NCBI GenBank assembly: GCA_050747825.1
Contig: JBOGJG010000300.1
Location: 19,663 to 83,662 of the forward strand
Direction: 5' to 3'
DNA length: 64,000 bases
Source: JBOGJG01 sp050747825
Lineage (GTDB): Bacteria; Acidobacteriota; UBA6911; RPQK01; JBOGJG01
Below the pieces are notes generated by a model that saw only the letters and a program-made list of their open reading frames with translations, made no database searches and was not told the origin of the DNA. Within the stretch, counting starts at the first letter, position 1, and every line of letters starts with the position of its first letter. A program made the translations under genes and the position numbers. This document shows positions 54,036-61,968 of this stretch, piece after piece.

Positions 54036-54064
54036 GCCCCGGATTACACGGATTACGCGGATTT
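54036..54064. repeat. CCACGGATT family half-palindrome
   Basis: CCCCGGATTACACGGATTAC then GCGGATTTA is one arm of the CCACGGATT family, located just upstream of the sigma-54 promoter at 54073. Confidence 0.5.
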
Positions 54065-54072
54065 AAAGACAT

Positions 54073-54088
54073 CGGCACGACTCTTGCA
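54073..54088 (+). promoter_or_regulatory. Sigma-54 promoter upstream of the LPGTAS-tailed protein
   Basis: CGGCACGACTCTTGCA matches the sigma-54 consensus TGGCACG-N4-TTGCA at all positions except the first base. GG (54074-54075) and GC (54086-54087) are 10 bases apart. A strong AGGAGG (54106-54111) and the ATG follow within 45 bases. Confidence 0.7.
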
Positions 54089-54117
54089 TCCACATTAAGG
54101 ACTAAAGGAGGTCTATG

Positions 54118-54855
54118 ATGAGGTCTATGATTATGAATGACGCGAAACTGATTTTAACCGCGTGTTTACTTATCTTTTCCGTTGCTCTTGTAACCGCAGC
54201 CGAGTTGAATCAGAAGACGGAACTGACGGTACGTGAGCCGATCCAGATTCCGGGAATGACGTTGCAGCCAGGTGAATACGTTTTCAAGCTGGCTGATTCC
54301 CAGCAGAATCGGCATATCGTACAGGTGTTCCGCGCCGGCGAAGAGGGCAATGAGGAAGAGATTCTCGCGACTATCCTTGCCATTGCAAGTGAGCGCCAAT
54401 TGGGCGACGGCGAGTTGGAACTTACCTTTTATGAGACTCCGGCCGGAGTACCCGATGCTCTGAGAGCCTGGTATTGGACTGGAAATGCTACCGGCCATGA
54501 GTTCATCTACGATGAGGATGAGGCTTTCCAGATTGCTGAGGCCAGCGGACAAGAAGTCCCCATACGTGGAGAGGATGACGTAGCCACAGAGAGAGCCAGA
54601 CCCGGCCAGCGAACCGAATTTGAAACCCAAGCTGAGGACGAAGATCGCGACGCGCAGTTCGAGCAGGAGCAGACCGTGGCGCAGGCTCAGCCCCGTCAAG
54701 AACAGCAGTTCGAAACGCAGCAGCAGTTCGAAGAAGAGGAAGAAGAGCAGGACTTTGGAGCCCTGCCGGGCACAGCCAGCCCTCTGGCGCTGATGGCGCT
54801 GATCGGCTTGCTTTCCCTTGGAGGAGCAGCAGCCGTGAGAGCGCTAAGACGGTAG
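54118..54855 (+). CDS. Exported protein with LPGTAS C-terminal anchor-like tail
   Basis: A 245-residue protein: signal peptide (LILTACLLIFSVALVTAA), a beta-rich domain (LTVREPIQIPGMTLQPGEYVFKLADS, HIVQVF, LELTFYETPAG) at 25-135, a Gln/Glu-rich low-complexity stretch (150-215), then LPGTASPLALMALIGLLSLG followed by a basic RALRR end. The motif, helix and basic tail form a tripartite sorting-like signal resembling LPXTG anchors; acidobacterial proteins of this shape are known to me only as hypotheticals. AGGAGG lies 6 bases before ATG 54118. Governed by a sigma-54 promoter; the VWFA gene starts 11 bases later. Confidence 0.75.
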   Translation: MRSMIMNDAKLILTACLLIFSVALVTAAELNQKTELTVREPIQIPGMTLQPGEYVFKLADSQQNRHIVQVFRAGEEGNEEEILATILAIASERQLGDGELELTFYETPAGVPDALRAWYWTGNATGHEFIYDEDEAFQIAEASGQEVPIRGEDDVATERARPGQRTEFETQAEDEDRDAQFEQEQTVAQAQPRQEQQFETQQQFEEEEEEQDFGALPGTASPLALMALIGLLSLGGAAAVRALRR

Positions 54856-54866
54856 ACTTACACGAT

Positions 54867-55859
54867 TTGACAATACACCGACGTATATTGAGCCACGGAT
54901 TTCACGGATTGATGCTGCTTATTCTATGTCATCCGTGTAATCCGTGGCCCACTCAGGTCTCAGGTCAGCCCTCACAACAGCCATTTCCCATTTCGGTGGA
55001 CGTTGATCTGACGCTCCTCTATGTCTCCGTAGAGGATGACGAGGGCGATTTCGTAGGCGGCTTGTCCCGCCAGGACTTCCAGGTTTTTGAAGATGGCCGG
55101 TCTTGCGAGATCAAGATTTTTAGAGAAGGAGACGTTCCCCTTACCTGGGGTCTGGTGGTGGATAAAAGCGCCAGCATGATGAATAAGTACCAGGAAGTTT
55201 TTGGCGCCTCACTCCAGTTCGCTCAAACTCGCAAGCCAGAAGACCAGTTTTTTGTCGTGAGTTTCAATGACCGTGTTTACATGAGTCTCTCGGAGCAGGA
55301 TCCCTTCTTGAGGAATATGGTGGACCTGAGACGGGCTCTTATTGAAGTCTCAATGACAGGACAAACGGCTCTTTATGACGCGCTGGTTACGGCTCTCGAG
55401 CAGCTTGAACGGGGCAAACACCTCAAGAAAGCTCTGATTGCCATCAGCGACGGCGGTGATAATGCCAGCCGCCACAGCTTCGATCAGGTGCTGGAGATGG
55501 CCCGAGCCTCCGAAGCGATCATCTACACGGTGGGAATTTACAATTCGGCTAACCGGGACCGCAACCCGGATATTTTGAAGCAGTTGGCCGGCGAGACCGG
55601 AGGATTTGCCGCCTTTCCAGGCCGCACAAGCCGCCTGGAAGAAGTGGCCCAGGAAATTGCCCAGAACCTGCGCAGACAGTACGTGATCGGCTATGTCCCG
55701 CTGCCGGCCCCCGACCAGATGAAATACCGGAAGGTCAGAGTAGAAGTCGAGGATGAGGGTCTTACCGTGAGAACGCGCAGCGGCTACTACTTGGCCACGG
55801 ATTACACGGTTGACACGGAACTACCAGCCTGTGGTAAAAGTCCTGAGGGGTCGTGTTAG
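54867..55859 (+). CDS. VWFA-related domain protein (acidobacterial type)
   Basis: A protein of up to 330 residues with a von Willebrand A domain: metal site DKSAS in GLVVDKSASMMNKYQ, preceded by the family motif VGGLSRQDFQVFEDG and followed by FVVSFNDRVY, TGQTALYDALVTALEQL and ALIAISDGGDNASRHS. Such proteins bind partners through a metal site in the cell envelope. The N-terminus is uncertain: TTG 54867 or ATG 54912, and the leader region (HGFHGLMLLILCHPCNPWP) is encoded by a CCACGGATT palindrome. The last 20 residues are also repeat-encoded and end inside a 31-bp inverted repeat. Confidence 0.88.
   Translation: MTIHRRILSHGFHGLMLLILCHPCNPWPTQVSGQPSQQPFPISVDVDLTLLYVSVEDDEGDFVGGLSRQDFQVFEDGRSCEIKIFREGDVPLTWGLVVDKSASMMNKYQEVFGASLQFAQTRKPEDQFFVVSFNDRVYMSLSEQDPFLRNMVDLRRALIEVSMTGQTALYDALVTALEQLERGKHLKKALIAISDGGDNASRHSFDQVLEMARASEAIIYTVGIYNSANRDRNPDILKQLAGETGGFAAFPGRTSRLEEVAQEIAQNLRRQYVIGYVPLPAPDQMKYRKVRVEVEDEGLTVRTRSGYYLATDYTVDTELPACGKSPEGSC
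54891..54949. repeat. CCACGGATTTCACGGATT palindrome inside the VWFA leader region
   Basis: AGCCACGGATTTCACGGATT (54891-54910) and ATCCGTGTAATCCGTGGCC (54931-54949) are inverted arms around 20 bases that include the alternative ATG. Confidence 0.75.
55793..55820. repeat. CCACGGATT half-palindrome at the VWFA 3' end
   Basis: GGCCACGGATTACACGGTTG then ACACGGAA encodes the residues ATDYTVDTE near the end of the VWFA protein, immediately before the next repeat. Confidence 0.65.
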
Positions 55860-55910
55860 ACGACTCCACTTCCCTGGCGCACGGCCCCTCAGGACTTTTA
55901 CCACAGGCTG
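55825..55910. repeat. Inverted pair of a 30-bp repeat between convergent genes
   Basis: CAGCCTGTGGTAAAAGTCC then TGAGGGGTCGTG (55825-55855) is matched by its reverse complement at 55880-55910, perfect over 26 bp and extended by CGTG across one T-G wobble, with a 24-base spacer. The VWFA stop (TAG 55857-55859) lies in the spacer and the GWxTD gene ends 9 bases beyond. A third copy lies at 63786-63815. Confidence 0.85.
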
Positions 55911-55918
55911 CTAAAGAA

Positions 55919-57553
55919 CTAATTCCCGAGCGCGAGCTTCTGCTCATCTACGATCGTGAACTGTTGGGCTGCCGTTACGGTCTGGCTCGTCAATTGGTCC
56001 GTCACCTCGAGCACGATTTCGTAGGTCCCCGGCTCCAATCCTTCCAGGCTGAGCTTTTTCAAAAGGACTACTCTTCTGCCCGAGAAGAACTGAGTGGATT
56101 CGCCGTTGCTGTCGGCTGCTTCCCGCAACAAATCGCCATTTTTTAAGAGTTTGTAGTTCACTTTCAGAGCAGGGTTGAGGGTGCTCTGGTCGAGCGCAGC
56201 GTTATACACCTGAAAGTAGACTCCCAACGGCATACGCTGGCTGAAAACGTTGTCCATATTGGGCCGAATCTTCACGTCACCCAGGACGAACATCTCATCC
56301 TGGTCAGGAATCCTCTCCAGGGGTTCGATGAAATCCGAGATGACCAGAGAGCTGCCGCTGAGGTCTTCTTCGGAATAGGGGGGAGGAATGATGCCCTTTT
56401 GGGTCACGCCGACATGCCCGCTGTTGAGATCCTTGACAACCAGGTCCAGCCGGTAACGCATGTTTCGGGCCAGGGGGACTACCTTTTGATAAATCGACGA
56501 CTTCTGAAGGCCGACTTCCATGCTGTTCTGGCGAAAGGAAGTGACCACATCATCGTCAAACTCCATCACGATGCGATTGGTCATGCTGGTGATGATCCCG
56601 TAAATGGCCAGCCTCGCCACCTGCATTTCACCTTCCGGCTTGAAGGTCAGGAATTTATTTCGCAGTCTCAGCGTAATCGGGACCAGCACCTTCTCATCAT
56701 TCAGTTTGAAGTAGTTGGCATGATACTCGAAGGGCAGATTGGTGTACTCGATGTTCACTTCCACCAGTTCCTTCAAGTCCGGGTACTTCAGAGGCGTGGG
56801 CGCCTGAATCTTGGCGACCTGCTCGTAGCGCGCAAAAGGCATATCGCGCAGGCGGGCATACATCATGTTGGGATTGAAGCCATGGCCTCCCGCGGCCGGC
56901 ATGAAGGCGGGACGGTCGGCGCGCTCGGCCAGTCCGGTCTGCTCGGCCAGCGTCCTTCCGGCGCCCGGAAAGTGCATCAAAGCGTCTTTTTCCCAGTCAT
57001 AGACCGCCAACTGGTACTTGCCGGTAAAGGTGGAATCCACGAATTCCAAAATGATGTCTTCGCCCATCCCTTCGATGTATCGGTAGCGCCACGTTTCAAA
57101 AGGATAAACGGACGTGGTGCCGCCTCCCTCGCTCATTTGGCGCTGGTAAAAACCGCCGGTTGGCCGGCTTTCGATGTTATCGGGAGGACCGTGGATGATG
57201 TAGATGATGCCCCGATCCGTCACCCATCCCGGGTCGCCGCTGGCGAAATGCTCGTTGGCGTAAGCGATGCGGCGGTAATGTTCTTCCTTAAATTCATTGA
57301 CCGACGTCCGCGGATCGGGATCGCGCCGGAACCACAACTGCTCGATAAACTGTTCCCTCTCCTCGTCAGTCGTGAGCTTGCCGAAAACCGCTTTCTCCTC
57401 ATCGCTGATGATGTAGACCACATCCTCAGCGAGCCACTTTTGGTAGTAATCCTGTTTCTCTTCTTCACGGATCTCACCAATGTTTTCCTGCTGAAAAGCG
57501 AAAGCCGGGGCGAAGAAGAGCACCCAAATCAAAGAAAAGGGCAAACGACTCAT
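55919..57553 (-). CDS. GWxTD domain-containing exported protein
   Basis: A 544-residue protein with a signal peptide (LPFSLIWVLFFAPAFAFQ) and the GWxTD domain of Acidobacteriota at 30-135: WLAEDVVYIISDEEKAVF, EREQFIEQLWFRRDPDP, NEFKEEHYRRIAYANEHF and PGWVTDRGIIYIIHGPP. The rest is beta-rich with Ig-like features (LVVKDLNSGHVGVTQKGII, LEGLEPGTYEIVLEVTD). Function is unknown; it commonly sits near VWFA proteins, as here. TATAAT (57566-57561) ends 7 bases before the ATG and there is no ribosome-binding site, so it is probably leaderless. Confidence 0.9.
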   Translation of the reverse strand: MSRLPFSLIWVLFFAPAFAFQQENIGEIREEEKQDYYQKWLAEDVVYIISDEEKAVFGKLTTDEEREQFIEQLWFRRDPDPRTSVNEFKEEHYRRIAYANEHFASGDPGWVTDRGIIYIIHGPPDNIESRPTGGFYQRQMSEGGGTTSVYPFETWRYRYIEGMGEDIILEFVDSTFTGKYQLAVYDWEKDALMHFPGAGRTLAEQTGLAERADRPAFMPAAGGHGFNPNMMYARLRDMPFARYEQVAKIQAPTPLKYPDLKELVEVNIEYTNLPFEYHANYFKLNDEKVLVPITLRLRNKFLTFKPEGEMQVARLAIYGIITSMTNRIVMEFDDDVVTSFRQNSMEVGLQKSSIYQKVVPLARNMRYRLDLVVKDLNSGHVGVTQKGIIPPPYSEEDLSGSSLVISDFIEPLERIPDQDEMFVLGDVKIRPNMDNVFSQRMPLGVYFQVYNAALDQSTLNPALKVNYKLLKNGDLLREAADSNGESTQFFSGRRVVLLKKLSLEGLEPGTYEIVLEVTDQLTSQTVTAAQQFTIVDEQKLALGN

Positions 57554-57609
57554 AGGCGCGATTATACACCATCGCCGTCAGCCTCACTGGTGTAAAATCG
57601 CTGGCATTC

Positions 57610-57723
57610 CATGAAAAGAAGGTCGAGCAGCTCGGCGGAAGCATTTACGTCGCCAGCCCGATCGCGGGCGGCCGAGGCACGCGGTTCGACGTGAGGGTTC
57701 CGGATGCACACACGGGGAAATAG
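57610..57723 (+). pseudogene. Sensor histidine kinase C-terminal fragment
   Basis: The frame ending at TAG 57721-57723 reads EKKVEQLGGSIYVASPIAG then GRGTRFDVRVPD, the last part of a HATPase domain (the G2-box region, GxGTxFxVxLP). Nothing upstream belongs to a kinase. The fragment ends inside a GGGACGGTCAC palindrome. Confidence 0.7.
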
Positions 57724-57775
57724 GGGGGCGGTCACTTTTCGCGACGCGAAACAAGGTGACCGTCCCCCTATTTCC
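57716..57775. repeat. GGAAATAGGGGGRCGGTCAC hairpin
   Basis: GGAAATAGGGGGGCGGTCAC (57716-57735) and GTGACCGTCCCCCTATTTCC (57756-57775) pair with one G-to-A difference; an inner CGCGACGCG extends the stem. The TAG of the kinase fragment lies in the left arm, and the TAG of the dehydrogenase gene begins at the right edge. Confidence 0.8.
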
Positions 57776-59565
57776 TAGCGCGCCACCGGGAGACTCGAAG
57801 ACTGGACCCCGTTGTGGGTACGAATCAGCGTCACGGCAATATCACCACTGGCGCTAATGAAGAGAGTGGCGTCCAGATCGTCCGGCAAATCGCCGATCTC
57901 TTCAACAAAGATGGCAGTTTGTTCTCCAGGGTCCAAGGTGATCTCGCTCTGCGCGATGATCTGGCCATCGGCCCGGACGGTGAAGTTGACCACGACAGCA
58001 TCCGACTGCGACGGATTCACCAGGGCCAGGGCGGTGTCGAGGCCCAGCGCAGAACGGCGCTGAATATGCGTGGTGAACTCCCTTGCGAGTTCTGACGCGG
58101 CGATGCCGGCTTCGGCAAGCGGCTCGCCTGAAGGGCCAGCTAACGTGTAGATGACCGCGCCGGCGATCCGGGCATCGGCCTTGATTTCAGCCCACCCAAC
58201 CGCCAGCGGCGAGGAAGTGCCGCTGGTGGTGAACGCCCGCGAAGATCTGGGTTCCAACTGAAAGGCGAAGCTGCTATCCGTTTCACCGTCGATAGTCAGA
58301 ACCTGAGGGTCTCCAGCCTGCGAAAACAGCCTGAGCTCAGCGCTGACCAGCTCTTCCTGGTTGTTGCTGACCACAACCGTGGACCGAAGCCGATCGTCTA
58401 CCGCCATTCCATCCGCCACATGCGCGAAAAGCTCGCGCCAGCCGAACTGAAGCTGCAAGACTTCTCCGCCGTGATCCACCAGGTACAAATTGCCGGCCTC
58501 ATCCTCACCAAATGAACTGATGTGGCGGGACGTAGCGAGCAGCTCGGTCCTCTCCCAATCACCGGGGCCGGTCTCCCGAAGGGACCAGACGCTGCCGGAG
58601 ATGAAATCGCCGAAAATGTAGACACCTTGCAGTCCCGTCGATTCAGGCCCGCGATATACGTAGCCGCCGGTGATCGAGCCGCCCTGCGAACGGCCATAGC
58701 TGGTGATGGGGAGGATCAGGCCTTCCTCGCAGGGAGGTGAATCGGCGAAGCATTCGGGACCTTCCATTCTGTTCCAGCCGTAATTGCCGCCCTTGAGGAT
58801 GATGTCCACTTCCTCCCAGGCACTCTGGCCGACGTCGCCCGCGAACAGCCGTCCGCCGGCCCGGTCGAAGGAGAAGCGCCATGGGTTGCGCAGACCGTAG
58901 GCCCAAATTTCGCCTCTGGATGCAGGATCGTCCATAAAGGGATTATCGGGAGGAATGGCGTAAGGCGAACCTGCTTCAGGCAGGCCCCTGTCCACATCAA
59001 TTCTCAGTATCTTCCCCAGTAGATTGCTTCGGTTCTGAGCGTTTCCCTGGGGATCGCCGCCCGAGCCTCCGTCACCCGTGCCGATGTACAGGTAGCCGTC
59101 GGGACCGAAGGCCAGCATCCCGCCGTTGTGATTCGTGAACGGCTGGCTGAACTCCAGCAGAATGGTCTCTTGGCGGGAAGCCATGTCAGGGTTTTCAGCG
59201 GAGACCTGGTACTCGGCGACGACCGTCGTCAGTCCGTCATTCTGGCGCGTATAATTCACGAAAAAGCGCCCGTTCTCTTCATAATCAGGATGGAAGGCCA
59301 ATCCCAGCAGTCCCCGTTCGCCGCCGGAAATGACGCGGTCGTTAATATCCAGGAACGGAGTCGCCAGCAGCGTCCCGTCCTGGAAAATCAAGATTCTTCC
59401 CGCCTGCTCCACGATAAACAGACGCTCCGATCCGTCGCCGGCGTGAGTGACGTAAAGGGGCGAGCTCAATCCCGAGACGAGGGGAACGAGCTGAATCGTG
59501 GACTCCGCAAGAGCATTACTCGACAGATACAGAGAAAGGCAGATAAGATGCGAAAATTTCAACAA
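57775..59565 (-). CDS. PQQ-dependent sugar dehydrogenase-like protein with C-terminal extension
   Basis: A 596-residue exported protein (leader LICLSLYLSSNALA). Residues 25-375 are a soluble-glucose-dehydrogenase-type six-bladed propeller: LSSPLYVTHAGDGSERLFIVEQAGRI, ERGLLGLAFHPDY, THNHGGMLAFGPDGYLYIGTGDGG-type catalytic His region (here FTNHNGGMLAFGPDG) and WAYGLRNPWRFSFD. The last 220 residues form a separate beta-rich domain of unknown role. Members oxidise aldose sugars in the periplasm using PQQ. TTG 59565 is the start, 5 bases after TAGAAT (59576-59571), so it may be leaderless. Confidence 0.85.
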   Translation of the reverse strand: MLKFSHLICLSLYLSSNALAESTIQLVPLVSGLSSPLYVTHAGDGSERLFIVEQAGRILIFQDGTLLATPFLDINDRVISGGERGLLGLAFHPDYEENGRFFVNYTRQNDGLTTVVAEYQVSAENPDMASRQETILLEFSQPFTNHNGGMLAFGPDGYLYIGTGDGGSGGDPQGNAQNRSNLLGKILRIDVDRGLPEAGSPYAIPPDNPFMDDPASRGEIWAYGLRNPWRFSFDRAGGRLFAGDVGQSAWEEVDIILKGGNYGWNRMEGPECFADSPPCEEGLILPITSYGRSQGGSITGGYVYRGPESTGLQGVYIFGDFISGSVWSLRETGPGDWERTELLATSRHISSFGEDEAGNLYLVDHGGEVLQLQFGWRELFAHVADGMAVDDRLRSTVVVSNNQEELVSAELRLFSQAGDPQVLTIDGETDSSFAFQLEPRSSRAFTTSGTSSPLAVGWAEIKADARIAGAVIYTLAGPSGEPLAEAGIAASELAREFTTHIQRRSALGLDTALALVNPSQSDAVVVNFTVRADGQIIAQSEITLDPGEQTAIFVEEIGDLPDDLDATLFISASGDIAVTLIRTHNGVQSSSLPVAR

Positions 59566-59585
59566 TTCTCATTCTAAATGGCATC

Positions 59586-59645
59586 AGCCACGGATTCCAC
59601 GGATTGGCACAGATTCAATCAGAGAAATCCGCGCAATCCGTGGCT
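59586..59645. repeat. CCACGGATTCCACGGATT palindrome between divergent genes
   Basis: AGCCACGGATTCCACGGATT (59586-59605) and AAATCCGCGCAATCCGTGGC (59625-59644) are inverted arms. The element fills the spacer between the dehydrogenase and the subtilase. Confidence 0.75.
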
Positions 59646-59743
59646 GATCTGGATTTGCGGGAGTTCATGGAGTAAACTGGGTACCCGCGGCTTTTTGGGC
59701 AAAAAGGCGAAGGTTTGTCGTCAAAATATAAGGAGTTCCATCT

Positions 59744-61060
59744 ATGAGAGGTGTCTTTGTCGGCTGTTTATCTGTTTTTCTTTTTACCTTAACGTTTGCC
59801 GCTCCACAGGAGCGCTTTGTGGATGTGGTTGTCTCTTTGAATCCTGATCTGGCCCCGGGCTACCATCTGGGGAACCAGCAGGCGGCTGCCGGTATCGCGC
59901 ATAGTCTGGGCATTTCGCCGCGTCACGTGTATGGGACCGCGCTTTACGGTTTTGCCGCCCGTGTGTCCGAAGGACGACTGGAAGGACTTCGCCGCTCGCC
60001 TCTGATCGACTCTGTAAGCATCGACGGCAAAGTCTCCGTCCCTCCACGCGCGGCTGCTCCACCCTGGTGTCGTGACAATCCCGACCATCCCGCCTGCTCA
60101 GACGATGGCGGCGGAGATACAACAGGCCAGACTATTCCCTGGGGAGTCGCCAGGATCGGGGCCGATCTCAACGCCAATGAAGGAGCAGGCATTCACGTCT
60201 ATGTCATTGACACTGGAGTCGATTCCGATCATCGCGACCTGCAGGCTAATCTGGGAAACGGCGCCGCCGTCCAGACCTGCAAAGGCAAAGGCTGCAATCA
60301 ATCCTGGGACGATGATAACGGACACGGCACTCACGTGGCTGGAACCATTGGGGCTATCGACAATGACGTTGATGTCCTGGGCGTCGCCTCACAGGTCACG
60401 CTGCATGCCGTCAAGGTTTTATCCAAGAGCGGATCGGGCAGCTTTTCGGGTGTGATTGCGGGAGTCGATTGGGTGGCCAATGAAACGGCCAACCGGGGGC
60501 AACCTTCAGTAGCCAATATGAGCCTGGGTGGCGGAGGGTCGAAAAGCGGCACCTGCACATCCAGCGGTTTCACCGGAGATGATAACCTGCATAAGGCTCT
60601 CTGCAATGCCAAGAACAAAGGTGTGGTTTTCGTGGTGGCCGCTGGGAACAACGGGACCGACGCGGCCAGCAGTGTCCCGGCCGCCTACGACGATGCCGTG
60701 ATCACGGTCAGCGCTACTAATCAGGGCGATGACTGGCCGAGTTGGTCTAACTGGGGAGATGGCGTCGCCTTCTGGACCTCAAACGTTTCAGCTCCGGTCG
60801 CCATTGCAGCTCCAGGCGTAGACATCCTTTCCACCTGGAATGACGGAAAAACCAATACCACCAGCGGCACGTCAATGGCGACACCTCATGTGGCTGGGAC
60901 GGCGGCGCTTTACCTGGCCGGCAACTCGCAGGCCGCGGACGGAAACGCCTTTTCAAACACTCGTTCCGCTCTTTTGACAACGGCCGAAAGTAGTGACTCT
61001 TTCAGCAACAGCAGCGGCAATCCTCATGCCGAAGATTTTGCCGACGCTACCAGTCAGTAA
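59744..61060 (+). CDS. S8 family serine protease (subtilase)
   Basis: A 438-residue secreted protease: signal peptide (FVGCLSVFLFTLTFAA), an inhibitor-I9-type propeptide (about 25-100) and the catalytic domain with D156 in YVIDTGVD, H194 in NGHGTHVAGT, the oxyanion Asn at 302 (AAGNNG) and S377 in TSGTSMATPHVAG. Cys pairs C179/C184 and others could form disulfides. AAGGAG precedes the ATG. It would degrade proteins outside the cell, in line with the TonB receptors nearby. Convergent with the next gene and overlapping it by seven bases. Confidence 0.93.
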   Translation: MRGVFVGCLSVFLFTLTFAAPQERFVDVVVSLNPDLAPGYHLGNQQAAAGIAHSLGISPRHVYGTALYGFAARVSEGRLEGLRRSPLIDSVSIDGKVSVPPRAAAPPWCRDNPDHPACSDDGGGDTTGQTIPWGVARIGADLNANEGAGIHVYVIDTGVDSDHRDLQANLGNGAAVQTCKGKGCNQSWDDDNGHGTHVAGTIGAIDNDVDVLGVASQVTLHAVKVLSKSGSGSFSGVIAGVDWVANETANRGQPSVANMSLGGGGSKSGTCTSSGFTGDDNLHKALCNAKNKGVVFVVAAGNNGTDAASSVPAAYDDAVITVSATNQGDDWPSWSNWGDGVAFWTSNVSAPVAIAAPGVDILSTWNDGKTNTTSGTSMATPHVAGTAALYLAGNSQAADGNAFSNTRSALLTTAESSDSFSNSSGNPHAEDFADATSQ

Positions 61061-61914
61061 TTTAGGGTAGCGGCAACCGGCTGGTGGTCTGAGGCATTTG
61101 TCTCGTGCAGCACCCGGGCTGATCTTACCGAAGGCGCCAGGTCAGATGAGACGAAGATGTAATCGATTCTGGCGCCTTTTTCTGTGCCCAGATTGATCGT
61201 ATGCCCCTCCGATTCGCCCGTAATTTTCCAGGTGTCCTTTGCAAGAGAATCAGAGGCGCCGGCCAGCAGGGTGTATTCATCCGAATCGGGTTTGAAATTA
61301 AAGTCGCCCAACAAGACCCACGAGTCCGCCATATCGACGCCAACGTAAGGCGAACCGGTCAACTGGGCCCGCTCCAGGATCTCCCTGATTCGCTGGACCT
61401 GCAGGAGCCGCTCCGCCATTGAGGCATGGCTGAGATGGGTGACATAGACTCTCAGAAGACGGGCCGCTGCCCGGGTACCCTTTGCCTGGTCGCGGCTCAG
61501 ACCAAACTCTGGAATAACAACCTGGCACTCCAGCAGCCCGCGCTGTTCCGGATTCTGGCCGCCTGCTCCAAGCTTGGGCAGCGGGTAGCTGCGACTGAAC
61601 TGGATCGGATAACGACTCAGCAGTGCCACCCCATACTGGCGACGGGAGTTTTTAATGCGGCCCTCTTCGGATGTGGATCCATCCAGGTCCAGGTTGGGCG
61701 CGAAGACATAGTAGCGGTTCAGCTTGCCGGCCAGCCACTCGGCCTGATCGACCAAATTGCTTCGCTCCGACCAGTGCCGATCGACTTCCTGGAGAGCTAC
61801 AATATCCGCACTCTCGATCACTGCAGCGATTCGTTGCAGTGAGAGCTGCCCATCGCGGCCTTCGCCATGATGGATATTGAACGTCATGACCGTCAGCAGC
61901 AGTAAAGTAATCAT
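61054..61914 (-). CDS. Endonuclease/exonuclease/phosphatase family protein, exported
   Basis: A 286-residue EEP-fold hydrolase: MTFNIHHGEGRDG, IVALQEVDRHW (metal-binding Glu), VTHLSHAS, LLGDFNFKPDSDEY and the C-terminal SDHQPVAATL with the catalytic His. The first eight residues are hydrophobic, so it may be exported or membrane-anchored. The fold includes sphingomyelinases, inositol phosphatases and DNases; the substrate is not predictable, though MTFNIHHG members often act on phospholipid-like substrates. Confidence 0.88.
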   Translation of the reverse strand: MITLLLLTVMTFNIHHGEGRDGQLSLQRIAAVIESADIVALQEVDRHWSERSNLVDQAEWLAGKLNRYYVFAPNLDLDGSTSEEGRIKNSRRQYGVALLSRYPIQFSRSYPLPKLGAGGQNPEQRGLLECQVVIPEFGLSRDQAKGTRAAARLLRVYVTHLSHASMAERLLQVQRIREILERAQLTGSPYVGVDMADSWVLLGDFNFKPDSDEYTLLAGASDSLAKDTWKITGESEGHTINLGTEKGARIDYIFVSSDLAPSVRSARVLHETNASDHQPVAATLNY

Positions 61915-61968
61915 TTGGTTTATGCTCTTGGGTTAAACTTACACTGACAACTAACAAACTGACAAGGA

